Shown here piece after piece: positions 50,275 through 62,740 of a stretch of 64,000 nucleotides of DNA. The position numbers were made by a program, and so were the translations under genes. Source of the stretch: Eutreptiella sp. 'Long Island Sound 2002' (taxonomy: Eukaryota; Euglenozoa; Euglenophyceae; Eutreptiales; Eutreptiaceae); contig CAXIWF010000149.1 of NCBI GenBank assembly GCA_964036045.1, positions 1-64,000 on the forward strand, given 5' to 3'. A model generated the notes under the pieces. The model ran no database searches, was not told the DNA's origin, and saw only the letters and a list, made by a program, of their open reading frames with translations. Numbering within the stretch: the stretch's first letter is position 1; every line of letters begins with the position of its first letter.

Positions 50275-50943
50275 GAGAATTTTCCGAGAATTTTGCCAGA
50301 ATTTTCCGAGAATTTTCCGAGAATTTTCCGAGAATTTTCCGAGAATTTTCCGAGAATTTTCCGAGAATTTTCTGAGAATTTTCCGAATATTTTCCGAGAA
50401 TTTTCCGAGATTTTTCCGAGAATTTTCCGAGAATTTTCCGAGAATTTTCCGAGAATTTTCCGAGATTTTTCCGAGAATTTTCGGAGAATTTTCCGAGAAT
50501 TTTCCGAGAATTTTCCGAGAATTTTCCGAGAATTTTCCGTCAATTTTCCGAGAATTTTCCGAGAATTTTCCCAGAATTTTCCGAGAATTTTCCGAGAATT
50601 TTCCGAGAATTTTCCGAGAACTTTCCGAGAATTTTCCGAGAATTTTCCGAGAATTTTCCGAGAATTTTCCGAGAAGTTTCCGTCAATTTTCCGAGAATTT
50701 TCCGGGAATTTCCGAGAATTTCCGAGAATTTTCTGAGAATTTTCTGAGAACTTTCCGAGAGTTTTCCGAGAATTTTCCGAGAATTTTCCGAGAATTTTCC
50801 GAGAATTTGACGAGAATTTTCCGAGAATTTTCCGAAAATTTTCCGAGAATTTTCCGAGAATTTTCCGAGAATTTTGCGAGAATTTTCCGAGATTTTTCCG
50901 AGAATTTTCTGAGAATTTTCCGAGAATTTTCCGAGAATTTTCC

Positions 50944-50951
50944 ACTTGTCC
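50944..50951 (+). other. ACTTGTCC insertion in a monomer, copy 3
   Basis: It is the same insertion as at 50267, in the same context, offset by 677 bp. A TTTTGCGAGAA variant lies close by on both sides. Confidence 0.8.
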
Positions 50952-51342
50952 GAGAATTTTCCGAGAATTTTGCGAGAATTTTCCGAGAACTTTCCGAGAA
51001 TTTTCCGAGAATTTTCCGAGAATTTTCCGAGAATTTTCCGAGAATTTTCTGAGAATTTTCCGAGAATTTTCCGAGAATTTTCCGAGATTTTTCCGAGAAT
51101 TTTCCGACAATTTTCCGAGAATTTTCCGAGAATTTTCCGAGATTTTTCCGAGAATTTTCCGAGAATTTTCCGAGAATTTTCCGAGAATTTTCCGAGAATT
51201 TTCCGAGAATTTTCCGTCAATTTTCCGAGAATTTTCCGAGAATTTTCCCCAGAATTTTCCGAGAATTTTCCGAGAATTTTCCGAGAATTTTCCGAGAATT
51301 TTCCGAGAATTTTCCGAGAATTTTCCGAGAATTTTCCGTCAA

Positions 51343-51529
51343 TTTTCCGAGAATTTTCCGAGAATTTTCCGAGAATTTTCCGAGAATTTTCCGAGAATTT
51401 TCCGAGAATTTTCCGAGAATTTTCCGAGAATTTTCCGAGAATTTTCCGAGAATTTTCCGAGAATTTTCCGAGAATTTTCCGAGAATTTTCCGAGAATTTT
51501 CCGAGAATTTTCCGAGAATTTTCCGAGAA
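51343..51529 (+). repeat. Run of 17 consecutive perfect consensus monomers
   Basis: The 187 bp between two GTCAA units are exactly 17 consensus monomers with no substitution or indel. Such a homogeneous stretch suggests recent local expansion. Confidence 0.85.
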
Positions 51530-53151
51530 TTTTCCGTCAATTTTCCGAGAATTTTCCGAGAATTTTCCGAGAATTTTCCGAGAATTTTCCGAGATTTTTC
51601 CGAGAATTTTCTGAGAATTTTCCGAGAATTTTCCGAGAATTTTCCGAGAATTTTCCGAGAATTTTCCGAGAATTTTCCGAAAATTTTCCGAGAATTTTCC
51701 GAGAATTTTCCGAGATTTTTCCGAGAATTTTCCGAGAATTTTCCGAGAATTTTCCGAGAATTTTCCGAGAATTTTCCGAGAACTTTCCGAGAATTTTCCG
51801 AGAATTTTCCGAGAATTTTCCGAGAATTTTCCGATAATTTTCCGAGAATTTTCCGTCAATTTTCCGAGAATTTTCCGAGAATTTTCCGAGAATTTTCCGA
51901 GATTTTTCCGAGAATTTTCCGAGAATTTTCCGAGAATTTTCCGAGAATTTTCCGAGAATTTTCCGAGAACTTTCCGAGAATTTTCCGAGAATTTTCCGAG
52001 AATTTTCCGAGAATTTTCCGAGAAGTTTCCGTCAATTTTCCGAGAATTTTCCGAGAATTTTCCGAGAATTTTCCGAGAATTTTCTGAGAATTTTCTGAGA
52101 ACTTTCCGAGAGTTTTCCGAGAATTTTCCGAGAATTTTCCGAGAATTTTCCGAGAATTTTCCGAGAATTTTCCGAGAATTTTCCGAAAATTTTCCGAGAA
52201 TTTTCCGAGAATTTTCCGGGAATATCCCGAGAATTTTCCGAGAATTTTCCGAGAATTTTCCGAGAATTTTCCGAGAATTTTCCGAGAATTTTCCGGGAAT
52301 TTTCCGAGAATTTTCCGAGAATTTTCCGAGAATTTTCCGAGAATTTTCCGAGAATTTTCCGGGAATATTCCGAGAATTTTCCGAGAATTTTTCCGAGAAT
52401 TTTCCGAGAATTCTCTGAGAATTTTCCGAGAATTTTCCGAGAATTTTCCGAGAATTTTCCGAGAATTTTCCGAGAATTTTTCCGAGAATTTTCCGAGAAT
52501 TTTCCGAGAATTTTCCGAGAATTTTCCGTCAATTTTCCGAGAATTTTCCGAGAATTTTCCGAGAATTTTCCGAGAATTTTCCGTGAATTTTCCGAGAATT
52601 TTCCGAGAATTTTCCGAGAATTTTCCGAGAATTTCCGAGAATTTTCCGAGAATTATCCGAGAATTTTCCGAGAATTTTCCGAGAATTTTCCGAGAATTTT
52701 CCGAGAATTTTCCGAGAATTTTCCGAGAATTTTCGGAGAATTTTCCGAGAATTTTCCGAGAATTTTCTGAGAATTTTCCGAGAATTTTCCGAGAATTTTC
52801 CCAGAATTTTCCGAGAATTTTCCGAGAATTGTCCGGAAATTTTCCGAGAATTTTCTGAGAATTTTCCGAGAATTTTCTGAGAATTTTCCGAGAATTTTCC
52901 GAGAATTTTTCGAGAATTTTCCGAGAATTTTCCGAGAATTTTCCGAGAATTTTCCGAGAATTTTCCGAGAATTTTCCGAGAATTTTCCGAGAATTTTCCG
53001 AGAATTTTCCGAGAATTTTCCGAGAATTTTCCGAGAATTTTCCGAGAATTTTCCGAGAATTTTCCGAGAATTTTCCGAGAATTTTCCGGGAATTTTCCGA
53101 GAATTTTCCGAGAATTTTCTGAGAATTTTCCGAGAATTTTCCGAGAATTTT

Positions 53152-53649
53152 GTGAGAATTTTCCGAGAATTATCCGAGAATTTCCGAGAATTTTCTGAGA
53201 ATTTTCCGAGAATTTTCCGAGAATTTTCCGAGAATTTTCCGAGAATTTTCCGAGAATTTTCCGAGAATTTTCTGAGAATTTTCGGAGAATTTTCCGAGAA
53301 TTTTCCGAGAATTTTCCGAGAATTTTCCGAGAATTTTCTGAGAATTTTCCGAGAATTTTCTGAGAATTTTCCGAGAATTTTCCGAGAATTTTCCGAGATT
53401 TTTCCGAGAATTTTCCGAGAATTTTCCGAGAATTTTCCGAGAATTTTCCGAGATTTTTCCGAGAATTTTCCGAGAATTTTCCGAGAATTTTCCGAGAATT
53501 TTCCGAGAATTTTCCGAGAATTTTCCGAGAATTTTCCGAGAATTTTCCGAGAATTTTCCGAGAATTTTCCGTCAATTTTCCGAGAATTTTCCGAGAATTT
53601 TCCGAGAATTTTCCGAGAATTTTCCGAGATTTTTCCGAGAATTTTCTGA
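53152..53649 (+). repeat. GTGAG-TTATCC segment, second copy
   Basis: It corresponds to 49023-49520 at an offset of 4,129 bp, with the same length and variant order. Similar GTGAG-TTATCC openings occur at 55559, 56690, 58239, 60559 and 61866. Confidence 0.82.
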
Positions 53650-55558
53650 GAATTTTCCGAGAATTTTCCGAGAATTTTCCGAGAATTTTCCGAGAATTTT
53701 CCGAGAATTTTCCGAAAATTTTCCGAGAATTTTCCGAGAATTTTCCGAGATTTTTCCGAGAATTTTCCGAGAATTTTCCGAGAATTTTCCGAGAATTTTC
53801 CGAGAATTTTCCGAGAACTTTCCGAGAATTTTCCGAGAATTTTCCGAGAATTTTCCGAGAATTTTCGGAGAATTTTCCGGGAATTTTCCGAGAATTTTCC
53901 GAGAATTTTCCGAGAGTTTTCCGAGAATTTTCCGAGAATTTTCCGAGAATTTTCCGTCAATTTTCCGAGAATTTTCCGAGAATTTTCCGAGAATTTTCCG
54001 AGATTTTTCCGAGAATTTTCCGAGAATTTTCCGAGAATTTTCCGAGAATTTTCCGAGAATTTTCCGAGAACTTTCCGAGAATTTTCCGAGAATTTTCCGA
54101 GAATTTTCCGAGAATTTTCCGAGAAGTTTCCGTCAATTTTCCGAGAATTTTCCGGGAATTTTCCGAGAATTTTCCGAGAATTTTCTGAGAATTTTCTGAG
54201 AACTTTCCGAGAGTTTTCCGAGAATTTTCCGAGAATTTTCCGAGAATTTTCGGAGAATTTTCCGAGAATTTTCCGAGAATTTTCCGAAAATTTTCCGAGA
54301 ATTTTCCGAGAATTTTCCGGGAATATTCCGAGAATTTTCCGAGAATTTTCAGAGAATTTTCCGAGAATTTTCCGAGAATTTTCCGAGAATTTTCCGGGAA
54401 TTTTCCGAGAATTTTCCGAGAATTTTCCGAGAATTTTCCGAGAATTTTCCGAGAATTTTCCGGGAATTTTCCGAGAATTTTCCGAGAATTTTCCGAGAAT
54501 TTTCCGAGAATTTTCTGAGAATTTTCCGAGAATATTCCGAGAATTTTCCGAGAATTTTCCGAGAATTTTCCGAGAATTTTCCGAGAATTTTCCGAGAATT
54601 TTCCGAGAATTTTCCGAGAATTTTCCGTCAATTTTCCGAGAATTTTCCGAGAATTTTCCGAGAATTTTCCGAGAATTTTCCGTGAATTTTCCGAGAATTT
54701 TCCGAGAATTTTCCGAGAATTTTCCGAGAATTTTCCGAGAATTTTCCGAGAATTATCCGAGAATTTCCGAGAATTTTCTGAGAATTTTCCGAGAATTTTC
54801 CGAGAATTTTCCGAGAATTTTCCGAGAATTTTCCGAGAATTTTCCGAGAATTTTCCGAGAATTTTCCGAGAATTTTCCGAGAATTTTCCGAGAATTTTCG
54901 GAGAATTTTCCGAGAATTTTCCGAGAATTTTCCGAGAATTTTCCGAGAATTTTCCGAGAATTTTCCGAGAATTTTCCGAGAATTTTCCGAGAATTGTCCG
55001 GAAATTTTCCGAGAATTTTCTGAGAATTTTCCGAGAATTTTCTGAGAATTTTCCGAGAATTTTCCGAGAATTTTTCGAGAATTTTCCGTTAATTTTCCGA
55101 GAATTTTCCGAGAATTTTCCGAGAATTTTCCGAGAATTTTCCGAGAATTTTCTGAGAGTTTTCCGAGAATTTTCCGAGAATTTTCCGAGAATTTTCCGAG
55201 AATTTTCCGAGAATTTTCTGAGAATTTTCCGAGAATTTTCCGAGAATTTTCCGAGAATTTTCCGAGAATTTTCCGAGAATTTTCCGAGAATTTTCCGAGA
55301 ATTTTCCGAGAATTTTCCGAGAATTTTCCGAGAATTTTCCGAGAATTTTCCGGGAATTTTCCGAGAATTTTCCGAGAATTTTCCGAGAATTTTCCGAGAA
55401 TTTTCCGTCAATTTTCCGAGAATTTCCCGAGAATTTTCCGAGAATTTTCAGAGAATTTTCCGAGAATTTTCCGAGAATTTTCCGAGAATTTTCCGAGAAT
55501 TTTCCGAGAATTTTCCGAGAATTTTCTGAGAATTTTCCGAGAATTTTCCGATAATTTT

Positions 55559-56689
55559 GTGAGAATTTTCCGAGAATTATCCGAGAATTTCCGAGAATTT
55601 TCTGAGAATTTTCCGAGAATTTTCCGAGAATTTTCCGAGAATTTTCCGAGAATTTTCCGAGAATTTTCCGAGAATTTTCTGAGAATTTTCCGAGAATTTT
55701 CCGAGAATTTTGCGAGAATTTTCCGAGAATTTTCCGAGAATTTTCCGAGAAATTTCCGAGAATTTTCCGAGAATTTTCTGAGAATTTTCCGAGAATTTTC
55801 TGAGAATTTTCCGAGATTTTTCCGAGAATTTTCCGAGAATTTTCCGAGAATTTTCCGAGAATTTTCCGAGATTTTTCCGAGAATTTTCCGAGAATTTTCC
55901 GAGAATTTTCCGAGAATTTTCCGAGAATTTTCCGAGAATTTTCCGTCAATTTTCCGAGAATTTTCCGAGAATTTTCCGAGAATTTTCCGAGAATTTTCCG
56001 AGAATTTTCCGAGAATTTTCCGAGAATTTTCCGAGAATTTTCCGAGAATTTTCCGAGAATTTTCCGTCAATTTTCCGAGAATTTTCCGAGAATTTTCCGA
56101 GAATTTTCCGAGAATTTTCCGAGAATTTTCCGAGAATTTTCCGAGAATTTTCCGAGAATTTTCCGAGAATTTTCTGAGAATTTTCCGAGAATTTTCCGTC
56201 AATTTTCCGAGAATTTTCCGAGAATTTTCCGAGAATTTTCCGAGAATTTTCCGTGAATTTTCCGAGAATTTTCCGAGAATTTTCCGAGAATTTTCCGAGA
56301 ATTTTCCGAGAATTTTCCGAGAATTTTCCGAGAATTTTCCGAGAATTTTCTGAGAATTTTCCGAGAATTTTCCGAGAATTTTCCGAGAATTTTCCGAGAA
56401 TTTTCCGAGAATTTTCCGAGAATTTTCCGAGAATTTTCCGAGAATTTCCGAGAATTTTCCGAGAATTTTCCGAGAATTTTCCGGGAATTTTCCGAGAATT
56501 TTCCGAGAATTTTCCGAGAATTTTCCGAGAATTTTCCGTCAATTTTCCGAGAATTTTCCGAGAATTTTCCGAGAATTTTCAGAGAATTTTCCGAGAATTT
56601 TCCGAGAATTTTCCGAGAATTTTCCGAGAATTTTCCGAGAATTTTCCGAGAATTTTCTGAGAATTTTCCGAGAATTTTCCGATAATTTT
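55559..56689 (+). repeat. 1,131-bp higher-order repeat, copy 1
   Basis: It opens with GATAATTTTGTGAG (GTG at 55559) and TTATCC, and contains paired GAGATTT units and GTCAA units. The same opening follows at 56690 (+1,131 bp, 101 x 11 + 2 x 10) and 58239 (+1,549 bp, 139 x 11 + 2 x 10). The GTCAA boundary near 55946 reappears near 57077 and 58626 at the same offsets. Confidence 0.83.
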
Positions 56690-58238
56690 GTGAGAATTTT
56701 CCGAGAATTATCCGAGAATTTCCGAGAATTTTCTGAGAATTTTCCGAGAATTTTCCGAGAATTTTCCGAGAATTTTCCGAGAATTTTCCGAGAATTTTCC
56801 GAGAATTTTCTGAGAATTTTCCGAGAATTTTCCGAGAATTTTCCGAGAATTTTCCGAGAATTTTCCGAGAATTTTCCGAGAATTTTCCGAGAATTTTCCG
56901 AGAATTTTCTGAGAATTTTCCGAGAATTTTCCGAGAATTTTCCGAGATTTTTCCGAGAATTTTCCGAGAATTTTCCGGGAATTTTCCGAGAATTTTCCGA
57001 GATTTTTCCGAGAATTTTCCGAGAATTTTCCGAGAATTTTCCGAGAATTTTCCGAGAATTTTCCGAGAATTTTCCGTCAATTTTCCGAGAATTTTCCGAG
57101 AATTTTCCGAGAATTTTCCGAGAATTTTCCGAGAATTTTCCGAGAATTTTCCGAGAATTTTCCGAGAATTTTCCGAGAATTTTCCGAGAATTTTCCGTCA
57201 ATTTTCCGAGAATTTTCCGAGAATTTTCCGAGAATTTTCCGAGAATTTTCCGAGAATTTTCCGAGAATTTTCCGAGAATTTTCCGAGAATTTTCTGAGAA
57301 TTTTCCGAGAATTTTCCGTCAATTTTCCGAGAATTTTCCGAGAATTTTCCGAGAATTTTCCGAGAATTTTCCGAGAATTTTCCGAGAATTTTCCGAGAAT
57401 TTTCCGAGAATTATCCGAGAATTTCCGAGAATTTTCTGAGAATTTTCCGAGAATTTTCCGACAGTTTTCCGAGAATTTTCCGAGAATTTTCCGAGAATTT
57501 TCCGAGAATTTTCCGAGAATTTTCCGAGAATTTTCCGAGAATTTTCCGAGAATTTTCGGAGAATTTTCCGAGAATTTTCCGAGAATTTTCTGAGAATTTT
57601 CCGAGAATTTTCCGAGAATTTTCCGAGAATTTTCCGAGAATTTTCCGAGAATTGTCCGGAAATTTTCCGAGAATTTTCTGAGAATTTTCCGAGAATTTTC
57701 TGAGAATTTTCCGAGAATTTTCCGAGAATTTTCCGAGAATTTTCCGAGAATTTTTCGAGAATTTTCCGAGAATTTTCCGAGAATTTTCCGAGAATTTTCC
57801 GAGAATTTTCCGAGAATTTTCCGAGAATTTTCTGAGAATTTTCCGAGAATTTTCCGAGAATTTTCCGAGAATTTTCCGAGAATTTTCCGAGAATTTTCTG
57901 AGAATTTTCCGAGAATTTTCCGAGAATTTTCCGAGAATTTTCCGAGAATTTTCCGAGAATTTTCCGAGAATTTTCCGGGAATTTTCCGAGAATTTTCCGA
58001 GAATTTTCCGAGAATTTTCCGAGAATTTTCCGGGAATTTTCCGAGAATTTTCCGAGAATTTTCCGAGAATTTTCCGAGAATTTTCCGTCAATTTTCCGAG
58101 AATTTTCCGAGAATTTTCCGAGAATTTTCAGAGAATTTTCCGAGAATTTTCCGAGAATTTTCCGAGAATTTTCCGAGAATTTTCCGAGAATTTTCCGAGA
58201 ATTTTCTGAGAATTTTCCGAGAATTTTCCGATAATTTT
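56690..58238 (+). repeat. Higher-order repeat of the GATAATTTTGTGAG family, copy 2
   Basis: It is the same unit as 55559-56689, extended to 1,549 bp by a block with TTATCC near 57411, CCGACAG near 57460 and CCGGAAA near 57657. The next copy starts at 58239. Confidence 0.8.
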
Positions 58239-58937
58239 GTGAGAATTTTCCGAGAATTATCCGAGAATTTCCGAGAATTTTCTGAGAATTTTCCGAGAAT
58301 TTTCCGAGAATTTTCCGAGAATTTTCCGAGAATTTTCCGAGAATTTTCCGAGAATTTTCTGAGAATTTTCCGAGAATTTTCCGAGAATTTTCCGAGAATT
58401 TTCCGAGAATTTTCCGAGAATTTTCCGAGAATTTTCCGAGAATTTTCCGAGAATTTTCTGAGAATTTTCCGAGAATTTTCCGAGAATTTTCCGAGATTTT
58501 TCCGAGAATTTTCCGAGAATTTTCCGAGAATTTTCCGAGAATTTTCCGAGATTTTTCCGAGAATTTTCCGAGAATTTTCCGAGAATTTTCCGAGAATTTT
58601 CCGAGAATTTTCCGAGAATTTTCCGTCAATTTTCCGAAAAATTTTCCGAGAATTTTCCGAGAATTTTCCGAGAATTTTCCGAGAATTTTCCGAGAATTTT
58701 CCGAGAATTTTCCGAGAATTTTCCGAGAATTTTCCGAGAATTTTCCGTCAATTTTCCGAGAATTTTCCGAGAATTTTCCGAGAATTTTCCGAGAATTTTC
58801 CGAGAATTTTCCGAGAATTTTCCGAGAATTTTCCGAGAATTTTCCGAGAATTTTCTGAGAATTTTCCGAGAATTTTCCGTCAATTTTCCGAGAATTTTCC
58901 GAGAATTTTCCGAGAATTTTCCGAGAATTTTCCGTGA
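58239..58937 (+). repeat. GATAATTTTGTGAG family, copy 3 (left part)
   Basis: It opens with the same GATAATTTTGTGAG marker and keeps the variant order up to the GTCAA near 58626, where a CCGAAAAATTTTCC unit is private. A related, more diverged opening is at 61866, 3,627 bp further on. Confidence 0.78.
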
Positions 58938-61865
58938 ATTTTCCGAGAATTTTCCGAGAATTTTCCGAGAATTTTCCGAGAATTTTCCGAGAATTTTCCG
59001 AGAATTATCCGAGAATTTCCGAGAATTTTCTGAGAATTTTCCGAGAATTTTCGGAGACTTTTCCGAGAATTTTCCGAGAATTTTCTGAGAATTTTCCGAG
59101 AATTTTCCGAGAATTTTCCGAGAATTTTCCGAGAATTTTCTGAGAATTTTCCGAGAATTTTCCGAGAATTTTCCGAGAATTTTCCGAGAATTTTCCGAGA
59201 ATTTTCCGAGAATTTTCCGGGAATTTTCCGAGAATTTTCCGAGAATTTTCCGAGAATTTTCCGAGAATTTTCCGGGAATTTTCCGAGAATTTTCCGAGAA
59301 TTTTCCGAGAATTTTCCGAGAATTTTCCGTCAATTTTCCGAGAATTTTCCGAGAATTTTCCGAGAATTTTCAGAGAATTTTCCGAGAATTTTCCGAGAAT
59401 TTTCCGAGAATTTTCCGAGAATTTTCCGAGAATTTTCCGAGAATTTTCTGAGAATTTTCCGAGAATTTTCCGAGAATTTTCCGAGAATTTTCCGTCAATT
59501 TTCCGAGAATTGTCCGGAAATTTTCCGAGAATTTTCTGAGAATTTTCCGAGAATGTTCTGAGAATTTTCCGAGAATTTTCCGAGAATTTTTCGAGAATTT
59601 TCCGAGAATTTTCCGAGAATTTTCCGAGAATTTTCCGAGAATTTCCGTCAATTTTCCGAGAATTTTCCGAGAATTTTCCGAGAATTTTCGGAGAATTTTC
59701 CGAGAATTTTCCGAGAATTTTCCGAGAATTTTCCGAGAATTTTCCGAGAATTTTCTGAGAATTTTCCGAGAATTTTCCGTCAATTTTCCGAGAATTTTTC
59801 CGAGAATTTTCCGAGAATTTTCCGAGAATTTTCCGTGAATTTTCCGAGAATTTTCCGAGAATTTTCCGAGAATTTTCCGAGAATTTTCCGAGAATTTTCC
59901 GAGAATTATCCGAGAATTTCCGAGAATTTTCTGAGAATTTTCCGAGAATTTTCCGAGAGTTTTCCGAGAATTTTCCGAGAATTTTCCGAGAATTTTCCGA
60001 GAATTTTCCGAGAATTTTCCGAGAATTTTCCGAGAATTTTCCGAGAATTTTCGGAGAATTTTCCGAGAATTTTCCGAGAATTTTCTGAGAATTTTCCGAG
60101 AATTTTCCGAGAATTTTCCGAGAATTTTCCGAGAATTTTCCGAGAATTGTCCGGAAATTTTCCGAGAATTTTCTGAGAATTTTCCGAGAATTTTCTGAGA
60201 ATTTTCCGAGAATTTTCCGAGAATTTTTCGAGAATTTTCCGAGAATTTTCCGAGAATTTTCCGAGAATTTTCCGAGAATTTTCCGAGAATTTTCCGAGAA
60301 TTTTCTGAGAATTTTCCGAGAATTTTCCGAGAATTTTCCGAGAATTTTCCCGAGAATTTTCCGAGAATTTTCTGAGAATTTTCCGAGAATTTTCCGAGAA
60401 CTTTCCGAGAATTTTCCGAGAATTTTCCGAGAATTTTCCGAGAATTTTCCGAGAATTTTCCGAGAATTTTCCGAGAATTTTCCGAGAATTTTCCGGGATT
60501 TTTCCGAGAATTTTCCGAGAATTTTCTGAGAATTTTCCGAGAATTTTCCGAGAATTTTGTGAGAATTTTCCGAGAATTATCCGAGAATTTCCGAGAATTT
60601 TCTGAGAATTTTCCGAGAATTTTCCGAGAATTTCCGAGAATTTTCCGAGAATTTTCCGAGAATTTTCCGAGAATTTTCTGAGAATTTTCCGAGAATTTTC
60701 CGAGAATTTTCCGAGAATTTTCCGAGAATTTTCCGAGAATTTTCGAGAATTTTCCGAGAATTTTCCGAGAATTTTCTGAGAATTTTCCGACAATTTTCCG
60801 AGAATTTTCCGAGATTTTTCCGAGAATTTTCCGAGAATTTTCCGAGAATTTTCCGAGAATTTTCCGAGATTTTTCCGAGAATTTTCCGAGAATTTTCCGA
60901 GAATTTTCCGAGAATTTTCCGAGAATTTTCCGTCAATTTTCCGAGAATTTTCCGAGAATTTTCCGAGAATTTTCCGAGAATTTTCCGAGAATTTTCCGAG
61001 AATTTTCCGAGAATTTTCCGAGAATTTTCCGAGAATTTTCCGTCAATTTTCCGAGAATTTTCGGAGAATTTTCCGAGAATTTTCCGAGAATTTTCCGAGA
61101 ATTTTCCGAGAATTTTCTGAGAATTTTCCGAGAATTTTCCGAGAATTTTCCGAGAATTTTCCGAGAATTTTCCGAGAATTTTCCGAAAATTTTCCGAGAA
61201 TTTTCCGAGAATTTTCCGAGATTTTTCCGAGAATTTTCCGAGAATTTTCCGAGAATTTTCCGAGAATTTTCCGAGAATTTTCCGAGAACTTTCCGAGAAT
61301 TTTCCGAGAATTTTCCGAGAATTTTCCGAGAATTTTCCGAGAATTTTCGGAGAATTTTCCGAGAATTTTCCGAGAATTTTCTGAGAATTTTCCGAGAATT
61401 TTCCGAGAATTTTCCGAGAATTTTCCGAGAATTTTCCGAGAATTGTCCGGAAATTTTCCGAGAATTTTCTGAGAATTTTCCGAGAATTTTCTGAGAATTT
61501 TCCGAGAATTTTCCGAGAATTTTTCGAGAATTTTCCGAGAATTTTCCGAGAATTTTCCGAGAATTTTCCGAGAATTTTCCGAGAATTTTCCGAGAATTTT
61601 CTGAGAATTTTCCGAGAATTTTCCGAGAATTTTCCGAGAATTTTCCGAGAATTTTCCGAGAATTTTCTGAGAATTTTCCGAGAATTTTCCGAGAATTTTC
61701 CGAGAATTTTCCGACAAATTTTCCGAGAATTTTCCGAGAATTTTCCGAGAATTTTCCGAGAATTTTCCGAGAATTTTCCGAGAATTTTCCGAGAATTTTC
61801 CGGGATTTTTCCGAGAATTTTCCGAGAATTTTCTGAGAATTTTCCGAGAATTTTCCGAGAATTTT

Positions 61866-62740
61866 GTGAGAATTTTCCGAGAATTATCCGAGAATTTCCG
61901 AGAATTTTCTGAGAATTTTCCGAGAATTTTCCGAGAATTTTCCGAGAATTTTCCGAGAATTTTCCGAGAATTTTCCGAGAATTTTCTGAGAATTTTCCGA
62001 GAATTTTCCGAGAATTTTCGGACAATTTTCCGAGAATTTTCCGAGAATTTTCGGAGAATTTTCCGAGAATTTTCCGAGAATTTTCTGAGAATTTTCCGAG
62101 AATTTTCCGAGAATTTTCCGAGATTTTTCCGAGAATTTTCCGAGAATTTTCCGAGAATTTTCCGAGAATTTTCCGAGATTTTTCCGAGAATTTTCCGAGA
62201 ATTTTCCGAGAATTTTCCGAGAATTTTCCGAGAATTTTCCGAGAATTTTCCGTCAATTTTCCGAGAATTTTCCGAGAATTTTCCGAGAATTTTCCGAGAA
62301 TTTTCCGAGAATTTTCCGAGAATTTTCCGAGAATTTTCCGAGAATTTTCCGAGAATTTTCCGTCAATTTTCCGAGAATTTTCCGAGAATTTTCCGAGAAT
62401 TTTCCGAGAATTTTCCGAGAATTTTCCGAGAATTTTCTGAGAATTTTCCGAGAATTTTCCGAGAATTTTCCGAGAATTTTCCGAGAATTTTCCGAGAATT
62501 TTCCGAAAATTTTCCGAGAATTTTCCGAGAATTTTCCGAGATTTTTCCGAGAATTTTCCGAGAATTTTCCGAGAATTTTCCGAGAATTTTCCGAGAATTT
62601 TCCGAGAACTTTCCGAGAATTTTCCGAGAATTTTCCGAGAATTTTCCGAGAATTTTCCGGGAATTTTCTGAGAATTTTCCGAGAATTTTCCGAGAGTTTT
62701 CCGAGAATTTTCCGAGAATTTTCCGAGAATTTTCCGTCAA
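61866..62740 (+). repeat. GTGAG-TTATCC family, diverged copy
   Basis: TTTTGTGAGAA at 61863 and TTATCC shortly after are followed by the GAGATTT pair and GTCAA near 62253, as in the copies at 55559, 56690 and 58239. A private TTTTCGGACAA unit lies near 62018-62028. Confidence 0.75.
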
